A model generated the notes under the pieces. The model saw nothing but the letters and a program-made list of their open reading frames with translations, was not told the origin of the DNA and did not search any database. Positions 17,033-24,821 of a DNA stretch of 34,386 nucleotides are shown here, piece by piece. Position 1 is the first letter of the stretch, and every line of letters begins with the position of its first letter. The position numbers and the translations under genes were made by a program. The stretch comes from an uncultured Roseicyclus sp. (lineage in GTDB: Bacteria > Pseudomonadota > Alphaproteobacteria > Rhodobacterales > Rhodobacteraceae). The stretch lies in the NCBI GenBank assembly GCA_937139335.1, contig CAKZPN010000006.1:123959-158344 (forward strand), in the 5' to 3' direction.

Positions 17033-18271
17033 TCAGGCCGCGCGCTCCAGCCCGAAGGCGTCGTGCAGTGCCTGCACCGCCAGTTCCAGATATTTTCGGT
17101 CGACCAGCACCGAGACCTTGATCTCGGAGGTGGTGATGACCTTGATGTTGATGCCCTCGTCGCGCAGCGTCTGGAACATCTTGGCAGCGACACCGGCATG
17201 GCTGCGCATGCCGATGCCGACGATCGAGACCTTGCAGACATCGGTGTCGGCGACCAGCCCGGCGAAGTCGATCAGCCCCGCCGCCTTCGCGTCGCCCATT
17301 GCCTTCTCCGCGCGCTTCACCTCGTTGATCGGGCAGGAGAAGGTCATGTCGGTGGTGCCCCCCTCCGAGATGTTCTGCACGATCATGTCGACGTTCACCC
17401 CGGCCTCGGCCAGCGGGCCGAAGATGGCGGCGGCGATGCCCGGCCGGTCCTCGACGCCTTGCAGGGTCATCTTCGCCTCGTCGCGGGAAAAGGCCACACC
17501 GGCCACCACGTTGCTTTCCACGATATCCTCCTCGGCACAGACAAGCGTGCCAGCCTCGTCCGACATTTCCTCGAAGCTCGACAGCACGCGCAGTTTCACA
17601 TTGTAGCGCATCGCGAGTTCGACCGAGCGGGTCTGCAGCACCTTGGCGCCGAGGCTCGCCAGTTCCAGCATCTCCTCGAAGGCGATGCGGTCGAGCTTGC
17701 GGGCCTTCGACGTGATCCGGGGATCGGTGGTGTAGACCCCGTCCACGTCGGTGTAGATGTCGCAGCGCTCGGCCCCGAAGGCGGCAGCGAAGGCTACCGC
17801 CGTCGTGTCGCTGCCGCCGCGGCCAAGCGTGGTGATCCGCCCCTCGGGGCTGATGCCCTGGAAGCCCGCGACCACCGCGACCTTCATCCCCTCGTCGAAC
17901 TTGCGCAGGATGTTGTCCGTCGGGATCTCCTCGATCCTGGCGGCGGCATGGGCCGAGGTGGTCTTCAGCGGCACCTGCCAGCCCTGCCAGCTGCGCGCGG
18001 GCACGTCCATTTCCTGCAAGGTCAGCGCCATCAGCCCGGCGGTCACGTTCTCGCCCGCGCTGACCACGGCGTCGTATTCGCGCGCATCGTAGAGCGGCGA
18101 GGTCTCCTCGACGAAGCCGACCAGCTTGTTGGTCTCGCCCGACATGGCCGAGACGATGACGATCACCTCATGGCCGTTCGCGACCTCGCGCCCCACGCGT
18201 TTGGCGGCGCGGCGGATGCGGTCGAGCGTGGCGACGGAGGTTCCGCCGAATTTCATCACCAGAATGGACAT
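17033..18271 (-). CDS. lysC: Aspartate kinase
   Basis: The 412-residue enzyme phosphorylates aspartate, the first step to lysine, threonine, methionine and diaminopimelate. The N-terminal kinase domain has LVMKFGGTS (Lys7), VIVVSAMSGETN-like VIVIVSAMSGETN, and TLGRGGSDTTAVA near residue 170. Two ACT domains follow (about residues 265-412), with EDRPGIAAAIF and VSIVGIGMRSHAGVAAKMF, and these usually bind lysine and/or threonine for feedback control. I chose ATG 18271 with AAGGACGG upstream. Upstream residues of the open frame are not family-like. A candidate promoter lies about 30 bases upstream. Confidence 0.97.
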   Translation of the reverse strand: MSILVMKFGGTSVATLDRIRRAAKRVGREVANGHEVIVIVSAMSGETNKLVGFVEETSPLYDAREYDAVVSAGENVTAGLMALTLQEMDVPARSWQGWQVPLKTTSAHAAARIEEIPTDNILRKFDEGMKVAVVAGFQGISPEGRITTLGRGGSDTTAVAFAAAFGAERCDIYTDVDGVYTTDPRITSKARKLDRIAFEEMLELASLGAKVLQTRSVELAMRYNVKLRVLSSFEEMSDEAGTLVCAEEDIVESNVVAGVAFSRDEAKMTLQGVEDRPGIAAAIFGPLAEAGVNVDMIVQNISEGGTTDMTFSCPINEVKRAEKAMGDAKAAGLIDFAGLVADTDVCKVSIVGIGMRSHAGVAAKMFQTLRDEGINIKVITTSEIKVSVLVDRKYLELAVQALHDAFGLERAA

Positions 18272-18299
18272 GGGCCGTCCTTGTTCCCAGACGCCGCGC

Positions 18300-18328
18300 C
18301 TCATACGGCGCGCAGGCCCGGCTCGCAA
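18300..18328 (-). promoter_or_regulatory. Candidate lysC promoter
   Basis: On the minus strand TTGCGA (18328-18323) and TATGAG (18305-18300) are 17 bases apart, giving a leader of about 20 bases before the lysC ATG. Pattern match only. Confidence 0.45.
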
Positions 18329-18376
18329 GGGTCCCCGATGCCCCAGCCGCGCCCATGCCCCCTGTCTCTATTCTCC

Positions 18377-18440
18377 AAATATGGCGGGGGGTCCGGGGGG
18401 CTGGCCCCCCGGCGGGTCGCGGCCGAAGGCCGGGACCCGC
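18377..18440 (-). terminator. Double hairpin after the SDR gene, hairpin-ATATTT element copy 1
   Basis: Directly after the SDR stop on the minus strand, GCGGGTC/GACCCGC arms (18412-18418 and 18434-18440) enclose a GGCC-loop-GGCC inner stem. A second perfect stem follows (CCGGGGGG 18393-18400 with CCCCCCGG 18405-18412), then a CCCCC run and ATATTT (18382-18377). The second hairpin, C run and ATATTT match the element at 20157-20190 in order and spacing. Confidence 0.7.
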
Positions 18441-18441
18441 G

Positions 18442-19086
18442 TCAGTAGGGGTGCGCGCGCCCGTCCCAGGTCTCGAAACAGCCACTGGTGTCGAGGTCGA
18501 GCGCCTCGAACCGCGCGACAAGCCCCGCCACCGCCTCCTTTGTCGTGATCGCCGCCGCGCCGCCGCCCATGTCGGTCTGCACCCATCCGGGGTGGTAGAT
18601 GCCGACGGCGATGCCGCGCGGCTTCAGGTCGGCGGCCAGGTTGCGCCCGAGGTTCAGTGCCGCCGCCTTGGAGGCGCGGTAGATGTAGCTGCCGCCGGGC
18701 GCGCGGGTCGACGAGCCCATCTGGCTGGAGATGATCGCGATCTTTGGCGCCGTGGCCCGCCCGAGGTTCGGCAGCAGCGCCTGCACCGTCAGGAACACGC
18801 CGGTGACGTTCACCGCGAAGGTGTCGGCCCAGAGGTCGGGCGCGTAGCCATCCTCGAGGCTCTGACCCTTGTCGAGGTAAACGCCCGCGTTGCAGACCAG
18901 CAGGTCCAGCGCGCGGTCGCCCAGCTTGTCGGCCAGCACCCGGATCGACATCGGGTCGGTCACGTCGAGCCGGTGCAGACCCTTGGCGTCGCGCGCCGTC
19001 GCCGTGATCTCCGCGCCGCGGTCGCGGTAGGCTGCGGCAAGTCCCGCGCCGATGCCCCGGTTCGCGCCGGTGATGAGGATATGCAT
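18442..19086 (-). CDS. Short-chain dehydrogenase/reductase (C-factor-like)
   Basis: The 214-residue classical SDR starts with the cofactor loop ILITGANRGIG. It has DLLVCNAGVY (the NAG motif) and VNVTGVFLTVQALLP, with catalytic Ser in IISSQMGS and YIYRASKAA (YxxxK type). The region GWVQTDMGG closes the active site. The C-terminus (GCFETWDGRAHPY) is like the CsgA/C-factor group of SDRs. The substrate is unknown. ATG 19086 has GGGAGG upstream. It diverges from the dehydratase gene across a 97-base spacer and ends right at a strong double hairpin. Confidence 0.93.
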   Translation of the reverse strand: MHILITGANRGIGAGLAAAYRDRGAEITATARDAKGLHRLDVTDPMSIRVLADKLGDRALDLLVCNAGVYLDKGQSLEDGYAPDLWADTFAVNVTGVFLTVQALLPNLGRATAPKIAIISSQMGSSTRAPGGSYIYRASKAAALNLGRNLAADLKPRGIAVGIYHPGWVQTDMGGGAAAITTKEAVAGLVARFEALDLDTSGCFETWDGRAHPY

Positions 19087-19111
19087 GGCGAGCCCTCCCT
19101 TTCGGGTCAAA

Positions 19112-19140
19112 GGCCTAGCGCACGGGCAGGGGATTGCAAG
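19112..19140 (-). promoter_or_regulatory. Candidate SDR promoter in the divergent spacer
   Basis: On the minus strand CTTGCA (19140-19135) and TAGGCC (19117-19112) are 17 bases apart. The same site reads TTGCAA on both strands, so the palindromic hexamer could serve both divergent genes. Support on the plus strand is weak because no good -10 box is seen. Confidence 0.35.
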
Positions 19141-19183
19141 CCGCGCGGGGTCGGGCCACGCTCCGCCGCGAAGGAGAGCCCCG

Positions 19184-20155
19184 ATGCAATTCACAGCCGA
19201 CGAACTTCGCGACGCCCACGCCCTTGTCACCCGGCACATGGCGCCGACGCCGCAATATGCGTGGCCGCAACTGGCCGCCCGCACCGGCTGCGAGACCTGG
19301 GTGAAGCACGAGAACCACACCGCGACCGGCGCCTTCAAGCTGCGCGGCGCGATCACCTTCATCGACTGGGTGCGCCGCGAATACCCGCAGGCGCGCGGCA
19401 TCTGCACCGCGACGCGCGGCAACCACGGGCAGGGGCAGGCGCGGCAGGCGGTCGCGGCGGGGCTGATCGCCAAGGTCTACGTGCCGCGCGGCAACTCGGT
19501 CGAGAAGAACGCCGCGATGCGCGCCTTCGGGGCCGAGGTGGTCGAGCATGGCGACGATTTCGACGAGGCGCGGGAGGAAGCCTACCGCGTGGCCGAGGCC
19601 GAGGGGCTGGTCATCGTGCCGCCGTTCCACCGCGAGCTGGTGCGCGGCGTCGCGACATACGGGCTGGAGTTGCTCACGGCGGTGCCCGACCTCGACACCG
19701 TCTATGTCGCGATCGGCTGCGGCTCGGGCATCTGCGGCACGATCCTGGCGCGCGACGCGCTGGGGCTGAAGACCGAGATCGTGGGCGTCGTGAGCGAAAA
19801 CGCGGCCACGGCCAAGCTGTCGGTGGAGGCCGGGCGGCTGGTCGAGACCAACAGCGCGGCCACTTTCGCCGACGGCATGTCGGTCCGCGTGCCGGTGCAG
19901 GCGGCCTATGATATCTATTCCAAGGGGGCGTCGAGGATCGTGTCGGTCAGCGATGCCGAGGTAGCCGAGGCGATCCGGGCCTACTACCGCGACATCCACA
20001 ACCTTGCGGAAGGCGCGGGCGCAGCACCGCTGGCGGCGCTGATGCAGGAGCGCGAGCGGATGGCGGGCAAGACGGTGGGGGTGATCCTCGGCGGCGGGAA
20101 CATCGACACCGACTGGTTCGTGACGGTGATGTCGGGGGGCGTGCCGGTGGTGTGA
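19184..20155 (+). CDS. Threonine/serine dehydratase family, PLP-dependent
   Basis: The 323-residue fold-type II PLP enzyme has the internal aldimine lysine Lys52 in HTATGAFKLRGA, the asparagine-loop TATRGNHGQGQA, and the glycine-rich phosphate cradle GCGSGICGT. Family members deaminate threonine, serine or 3-hydroxyaspartate. There is no C-terminal ACT domain, so it is a catabolic-type rather than a biosynthetic IlvA enzyme. Exact substrate unknown: threonine, serine, hydroxyaspartate or a hydroxyectoine-derived amino acid are all possible. ATG 19184 is preceded by AAGGAGAG. It is divergent from the SDR gene and followed two bases after its stop by a hairpin-ATATTT element. Confidence 0.9.
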   Translation: MQFTADELRDAHALVTRHMAPTPQYAWPQLAARTGCETWVKHENHTATGAFKLRGAITFIDWVRREYPQARGICTATRGNHGQGQARQAVAAGLIAKVYVPRGNSVEKNAAMRAFGAEVVEHGDDFDEAREEAYRVAEAEGLVIVPPFHRELVRGVATYGLELLTAVPDLDTVYVAIGCGSGICGTILARDALGLKTEIVGVVSENAATAKLSVEAGRLVETNSAATFADGMSVRVPVQAAYDIYSKGASRIVSVSDAEVAEAIRAYYRDIHNLAEGAGAAPLAALMQERERMAGKTVGVILGGGNIDTDWFVTVMSGGVPVV

Positions 20156-20156
20156 G

Positions 20157-20190
20157 TTGGGGGCGCTGCCCCCAAACCCCCGGGATATTT
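20157..20190 (+). terminator. Terminator hairpin after the dehydratase gene, hairpin-ATATTT element copy 2
   Basis: TTGGGGGC (20157-20164) and GCCCCCAA (20168-20175) form a perfect eight-pair stem around GCT. ACCCCCGGG and ATATTT (20185-20190) follow, then GAAACAGAGA. The order and spacing match the element after the SDR gene. The absence of a pure T tract means that termination is inferred. Confidence 0.7.
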
Positions 20191-20235
20191 CTGAAACAGA
20201 GAAGCGGGGCGGGGCGCGTTAACCCTAACGGTCGG

Positions 20236-20919
20236 TTAGCGCGGCAGGTATTTCGCGGCTTCCTTGCGGGCGAAGGGCTTCAGCGTCTCGCCGTGGGTGG
20301 CAAGCCAGGCGGTGACGGCCTCGGGATCGCGTTTCGAAAGCTCGCGCAGCCACCAGGCTATGGCCTTCTGGATGAACCACGCGCGGTCGGGGGCAAGGGT
20401 CGCGCACCAGCCGAGGATGCGGGCGCGGGCGGCGGCCTCCGTCGCGTTCGGGTGCCGCGATTTCGTGAAGGGGAGCGTGAAGACCAGCGCCGCGCGGCGG
20501 GTCCACATGTGGTCCGACGCGACCCAGGTTTCGACCTCGTCGAGGCGCGCGGGGTCTTGCACGACGCGCTTCTGGCCGCCCATCGCCACCATGTCGGCGA
20601 TGGCCCAGCTGTCGAAGTCGGGCACGAAGCCGGTGATGCAGGCCCAGGCCGGATAATCGTCGGGCCGGATGCGCGCCTGCACGAAGAGCCTGCCGGCGCA
20701 GATGCGGGCCTCGAAGATGTCGGTGGCCCAGAGGCCTTGGGCGAGCGCCACCAGCGCCTCTTGATCGAGCGCGCGGCGCCACTCGGTCGCCAATTCACCG
20801 ATGGTCACGGTAGACAGGCCCAGCACCTCGCGCGTCTGCTTGTGGTAGGCGCGCGTCTGCGCCGCCCGCTCGGGGTGGGCATGGGCGCGGAGCGCGGCGA
20901 GGGCGTCATCCGCCGTCAT
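20236..20919 (-). CDS. DNA alkylation repair protein (AlkD-like HEAT-repeat glycosylase)
   Basis: The 227-residue, mostly helical protein matches AlkD-type DNA alkylation repair proteins, which excise positively charged alkylated bases. Typical segments are YHKQTREVLGLS near the N-terminus, EARICAGRLFVQ, DFDSWAIADM, WVASDHMWTRRAALVFTLPF (the WxRRxA region with the catalytic-type Asp and Trp nearby), and AWFIQKAIAWWLRELS. The start overlaps the stop of the GNAT gene by ATGA. It is the last gene of the glmU-glmS-GNAT cluster, and a candidate stop signal is not obvious before the convergent element at 20157-20190. Confidence 0.92.
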   Translation of the reverse strand: MTADDALAALRAHAHPERAAQTRAYHKQTREVLGLSTVTIGELATEWRRALDQEALVALAQGLWATDIFEARICAGRLFVQARIRPDDYPAWACITGFVPDFDSWAIADMVAMGGQKRVVQDPARLDEVETWVASDHMWTRRAALVFTLPFTKSRHPNATEAAARARILGWCATLAPDRAWFIQKAIAWWLRELSKRDPEAVTAWLATHGETLKPFARKEAAKYLPR

Positions 20920-21506
20920 CGCGGGCGGGCGATCAGCCCGTCAAGATGGGCGCGGACCGAGGGCCAATCGGCGGCGGTGACGGAATAGACGGCCGTGTCG
21001 CGGATCGTGCCGTTCGGCATCACCATATGCGCGCGCAGGATGCCGTCGAGCTGCGCGCCCAGCCGCTCGATGGCGCGGCGCGATTGCTGGTTCAGGCGGT
21101 GGGTGCGGAATTCGACGGCGAGGCAGGACCAGGCCTCGAACGCGTGGGCCAGCAGCAGGCGCTTGGCCTCGGTGTTGAGCGGCCTGCGCTGGGCGGAGGG
21201 GGCGATCCAGGTCGAGCCGATCTCCACCCGTGGGGTGGCGTGGTCGATGTTCATGTAGGTGGTCATGCCGACCGGTTGCCCGCCGGCGTCCAGCTGCGTG
21301 AAGGGCAGCATCGCGCCGACGTCGCGCAGGCGCAGGCGGCGGTCGATCTCGGCCAGCATGCCCTTGGGCGAGGGCACGGTGGTGTACCAGAGCGCGTGCA
21401 GATCGCCGGCGGCGCTGGACAGCGCCTCGGCATGGTCGCGGCATAGCGGCACGAGGGTCACGTGGCGGCCCTTCAGCGTCAGCTCGGGCGGGCCGAGGCG
21501 GCTCAT
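20916..21506 (-). CDS. GNAT family N-acetyltransferase (RimJ/RimL-like)
   Basis: The 196-residue protein resembles the RimJ/RimL branch of GNAT enzymes: N-terminal LKGRHVTLVPLCRDHAEAL, VGMTTYMNIDHATPRVEIGSTWI, and a C-terminal VEFRTHRLNQQSRRAIERLGAQ. The usual RxxGxG loop is replaced by APSAQRRPLNTEAKRLLL, as in other members of this subgroup. The acceptor is not known. It overlaps glmS upstream and the AlkD-like gene downstream, each by ATGA, so it is translationally coupled to both. Confidence 0.9.
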   Translation of the reverse strand: MSRLGPPELTLKGRHVTLVPLCRDHAEALSSAAGDLHALWYTTVPSPKGMLAEIDRRLRLRDVGAMLPFTQLDAGGQPVGMTTYMNIDHATPRVEIGSTWIAPSAQRRPLNTEAKRLLLAHAFEAWSCLAVEFRTHRLNQQSRRAIERLGAQLDGILRAHMVMPNGTIRDTAVYSVTAADWPSVRAHLDGLIARPR

Positions 21507-23314
21507 TCGACGGTCACCGATTTCGCGAGGTTGCGGGGCTGGTCCACGTCGGTGCCTTTGTGCAGCGCCGTGTGATAGGCGATGAGCTGCGCCGGCACCG
21601 CGTAGAGCATCGGGGCGAAGACCGGGTCGATGGTGGGCAGCACGAGCGTCTGCCAGACGCCGTCGCTGGCCTGTTTCGCGCCGTCCGCGTCGGTGACGAG
21701 CCAGACCGGCCCCTCGCGCGCCATCACCTCCTGCATGTTCGACACGGTCTTGTCGAAGAGCGCATCGCGGGGCGCGAGGACGACCACGGGCACGGATTTT
21801 TCGACCAGCGCGATGGGGCCATGTTTCAACTCGCCACTCGCGTAGCCTTCGGCGTGGATATAGCTGATTTCCTTCAGTTTCAGCGCGCCTTCCAGCGCCA
21901 TCGGGAACATCGCGCCGCGCCCGAGGAAAAGCACCGATTGCGCCTCGGCGATGCGGCGGGTCTGCGCCTCGATCTGCGGTTCCAGCGCGAGGGCCTGGTT
22001 GATCAGGCCGGGGAGCGCGCCGAGCGTCGCCAGCAGCTCCGCCTCGCGGACGGCGTCGATCCGGCCTTTCTGGCGGGCGGCGAGGATGGCGAGATGGGCC
22101 AGAACGCCCAACTGGTTCATGAAGGCCTTGGTGGAGGCGACGCCGACCTCGATCCCGGCGAGGATCGGCAGGGCAAGGTCGCTGTCGCGCGCGATGGAGG
22201 ACTCAGGCACGTTCACCACCGAGACGATGCGCGCGGCGCGGTCCTTGGCGTAGCGGAGCGCCGCCAGCGTGTCGGCGGTCTCGCCCGACTGGCTCACGAA
22301 AAGCGCGGTGGCACGGCCCGAGACCGGCGGCTCGCGGTAGCGGAATTCCGACGCGATATCGACGTCGCAGGGCAGGCCGGCGAGCTGCTCGAACCAGTAT
22401 TTCGCGACGAGGCAGGCGTAATGCGCGGTGCCGCAGGCGACGAGGATCAGCCGGTCGGTGTCGGTGAAGTCGAGATCGCCCTCGCGGATCGTCACGCGGC
22501 TGCCGTCGGAGTAGTGGCGGAGCGCGTCGGACAGGACCGTCGGCTGCTCGAAGATCTCCTTGGCCATGAAATGCCGGTGCCCGGCCTTGTCGACGGCGGT
22601 GGCCTGGGCCGAAATGGTGCGCGCCTCGCGGTTGGCGCGGCGCCCTTCGGCATCGCGGATGTCGGCACCCGCGCGGGTGACGAAGGCGATGTCGCCTTCC
22701 TCGAGGTAGGTGATTCTGTGGGTCAGCGGGGCGAGCGCGATGGCGTCGGAGCCGACGAACATCTCGCCCTCGCCATGGCCGATGGCGAGCGGCGAGCCAC
22801 GGCGGGCGGCGACAATGAGATCGTCCTCGCCCTGGAACAGGAAGGCGAGCGCGAAGGCGCCTTCGAGTTCCTGAACGGTGGCGCTCGCAGCCTCGCGCGG
22901 CGGCAGGCCGGCGTCGAGGAAACTCTCGCAGAGCCGCGCCACGGTTTCGGTATCGGTCTCGCTTTCGAAGGGACGGTCCGAGAGCCGCGCGCGCAGGTCG
23001 CGGTAGTTCTCGATGATCCCGTTATGCACCACCGCGACGCGACCGGCGCGGTGCGGGTGGGCGTTCGCCTCGGTCGGGCTGCCGTGGGTCGCCCAGCGGG
23101 TGTGGCCGATGCCCGCCTTGCCCGGCAGCGGCTCGTGCACCAGCCGGTCGGAGAGGTTGTAGAGCTTGCCCACCGCGCGGCGGCGGTCGAGCGTGCCGTC
23201 CTGCAAGGTGGCGATGCCCGCGCTGTCGTAGCCGCGATATTCCAGCCGCTTCAGAGCCTCGAGGATGAAGGGGGCGACCTCGTGGTGGCCCAAGATCCCG
23301 ACGATGCCGCACAT
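21503..23314 (-). CDS. glmS: Glutamine-fructose-6-phosphate aminotransferase (isomerizing)
   Basis: The 603-residue enzyme makes glucosamine-6-phosphate for UDP-GlcNAc. Met is followed by Cys2, the glutaminase nucleophile (MCGIVGILG), in a class II glutamine amidotransferase domain of about 220 residues (TRWATHGSPTEANAHPH). Two SIS domains follow (about 280-410 and 450-590), with VACGTAHYACLVAKYW and FVSQSGETADTLAALR. The C-terminus LAKSVTVE is canonical. It lies three bases after glmU, forming a peptidoglycan/LPS precursor operon. No glmS-type ribozyme is visible ahead of it, as expected outside Firmicutes. Confidence 0.98.
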   Translation of the reverse strand: MCGIVGILGHHEVAPFILEALKRLEYRGYDSAGIATLQDGTLDRRRAVGKLYNLSDRLVHEPLPGKAGIGHTRWATHGSPTEANAHPHRAGRVAVVHNGIIENYRDLRARLSDRPFESETDTETVARLCESFLDAGLPPREAASATVQELEGAFALAFLFQGEDDLIVAARRGSPLAIGHGEGEMFVGSDAIALAPLTHRITYLEEGDIAFVTRAGADIRDAEGRRANREARTISAQATAVDKAGHRHFMAKEIFEQPTVLSDALRHYSDGSRVTIREGDLDFTDTDRLILVACGTAHYACLVAKYWFEQLAGLPCDVDIASEFRYREPPVSGRATALFVSQSGETADTLAALRYAKDRAARIVSVVNVPESSIARDSDLALPILAGIEVGVASTKAFMNQLGVLAHLAILAARQKGRIDAVREAELLATLGALPGLINQALALEPQIEAQTRRIAEAQSVLFLGRGAMFPMALEGALKLKEISYIHAEGYASGELKHGPIALVEKSVPVVVLAPRDALFDKTVSNMQEVMAREGPVWLVTDADGAKQASDGVWQTLVLPTIDPVFAPMLYAVPAQLIAYHTALHKGTDVDQPRNLAKSVTVE

Positions 23315-23317
23315 GGT

Positions 23318-24694
23318 TCAGCCTTTCTTGCCGCTTTTTGCGGATTTGATGGCGCGCAGCCGGTCCATCAGCTTCACCGCCAGGCCCGGTTTGTTCACCT
23401 GTTTCGCGCGCCCGATCGCCAGCGCGCCGTCCGGCACGTTCTCGGTGATGACCGAGCCCGAGCCCGTCATCGCGCGGTCCCCGATCGTGACAGGGGCCAC
23501 CAGCATGGTGTCGGACCCGATGAAGGCATGGCGGCCGATGACGGTCCGGTGCTTCATCACGCCGTCGTAGTTGCAGGTGACCGTGCCCGCGCCGACATTC
23601 GTCGCCTCGCCGATCTCGGCGTCGCCGATGTAGCTGAGGTGGTTCACCTTGGCGCCGTCGCCGATCTGCGCCTCCTTCACCTCGACGAAGTTGCCGATGC
23701 GCGCGTCATTGCCGATTTCCGCGCCGGGGCGCAGGCGGGCGTAAGGGCCAATGACGGCGCCGGCGCTGACGTGGCAGCCTTCGAGGTGGGAGAACGCGCG
23801 GATGCGCGCGCCGGATTCCACCGTGACGCCGGGGCCGAAGACGACGTTCGGCTCGATCTCGGCATCGCGGCCGACCCAGGTGTCGAGGGCGAAGAACACC
23901 GTCTCGGGGGCCTGCATCGCCACGCCGGTCTCGATCATCTCGGCGCGGCGGCGCGCCTGGAACAGCGTCTCTGCGCGGGCCAGCTGGCTGCGGGTGTCGA
24001 TCCCAAGCGTCTCGGCCTCGTCACAGATCACCACTGTCGCGCGCAGCCCGCGCCCGTCCGCGATGGCGGGCAGATCGGTCAGGTAGTATTCGCCGGCCGC
24101 GTTCTCGCAGCCCACGTCGGCCAGAAGAGCCATCACGGTCGCCGCATCGCCGCACAACACGCCGGAATTGCACAGGCCGATCGCCCGTTCCGCCTCGGTC
24201 GCGTCCTTGAACTCGACAATCCGCAACAGGCGCTCGCCCTCCATCACGAGACGCCCGTAGCGCAGCGGATCTTCAGGCTCGAAACCCAGCATCACGATGT
24301 CATGGCGCGCCCGGGCAACGCGCATCGCCTCAAGGGTTTCGGGCCGAAAAAAGGGCGAGTCTGCATAAAGGACCAGCACGTCGCCCTCGAAGCCTTCCAG
24401 AGCCTCGGCCGCCTGCAGCACGGCGTGGCCGGTGCCCAGTTGCTCAGCCTGCCGCACGCAGACGGCGCCGGGCATCAGGTCGTCGACCGCGGCCTCCAGC
24501 GCCTCGGCGCCGTGGCCTGTCACCACGACCACCCGCGCCGGGTCCAGCGCCGCGCCGGCGAACAGGGAATGGGCGATCAGCGGCATGCCCCCCAGCTTGT
24601 GCAGGGGTTTTGGCAGGTCGGAATTCATCCGCGTGCCTTGCCCCGCCGCCAGGATGATCAACGCAATCGGCCGGGGGCTGCCTGTCTCTGCCAT
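23318..24694 (-). CDS. glmU: Bifunctional GlmU: N-acetylglucosamine-1-P uridylyltransferase / glucosamine-1-P acetyltransferase
   Basis: The 458-residue enzyme performs the last two steps to UDP-GlcNAc. The N-terminal nucleotidyltransferase domain starts with IILAAGQGTRMNSDLPKPLH and contains VLYADSPFF. The C-terminal left-handed beta-helix (from about residue 255) shows hexapeptide repeats and RLRPGAEIGNDARIGNFVEV, then GDRAMTGSGSVITENVPDGAL. The length is usual. It is the first gene of the minus-strand glmU-glmS-GNAT-AlkD cluster and has a candidate promoter 30 bases upstream. Confidence 0.98.
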   Translation of the reverse strand: MAETGSPRPIALIILAAGQGTRMNSDLPKPLHKLGGMPLIAHSLFAGAALDPARVVVVTGHGAEALEAAVDDLMPGAVCVRQAEQLGTGHAVLQAAEALEGFEGDVLVLYADSPFFRPETLEAMRVARARHDIVMLGFEPEDPLRYGRLVMEGERLLRIVEFKDATEAERAIGLCNSGVLCGDAATVMALLADVGCENAAGEYYLTDLPAIADGRGLRATVVICDEAETLGIDTRSQLARAETLFQARRRAEMIETGVAMQAPETVFFALDTWVGRDAEIEPNVVFGPGVTVESGARIRAFSHLEGCHVSAGAVIGPYARLRPGAEIGNDARIGNFVEVKEAQIGDGAKVNHLSYIGDAEIGEATNVGAGTVTCNYDGVMKHRTVIGRHAFIGSDTMLVAPVTIGDRAMTGSGSVITENVPDGALAIGRAKQVNKPGLAVKLMDRLRAIKSAKSGKKG

Positions 24695-24724
24695 GGTCTG
24701 CCTGCTTTCGCTTGTTTGACGGGT

Positions 24725-24752
24725 GTTTTATCGAAGGCGGGCCGTGGCGCAA
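24725..24752 (-). promoter_or_regulatory. Candidate glmU operon promoter
   Basis: On the minus strand TTGCGC (24752-24747) and TAAAAC (24730-24725) are 16 bases apart, with a leader of about 25 bases to the glmU ATG. The -10 box is the most AT-rich hexamer in the divergent spacer. Confidence 0.5.
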
Positions 24753-24821
24753 GCGGCGCGGCTTCACTTTGCCCAACGCCCTGTTACAAGCGGTCGCGGA
24801 AACCTGCCGAAAGGGGCGCGG

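Noticed and set aside
23315..23317. A glmS ribozyme or other riboswitch before glmS
   Set aside because: glmS starts three bases after glmU, so there is no leader to hold one.
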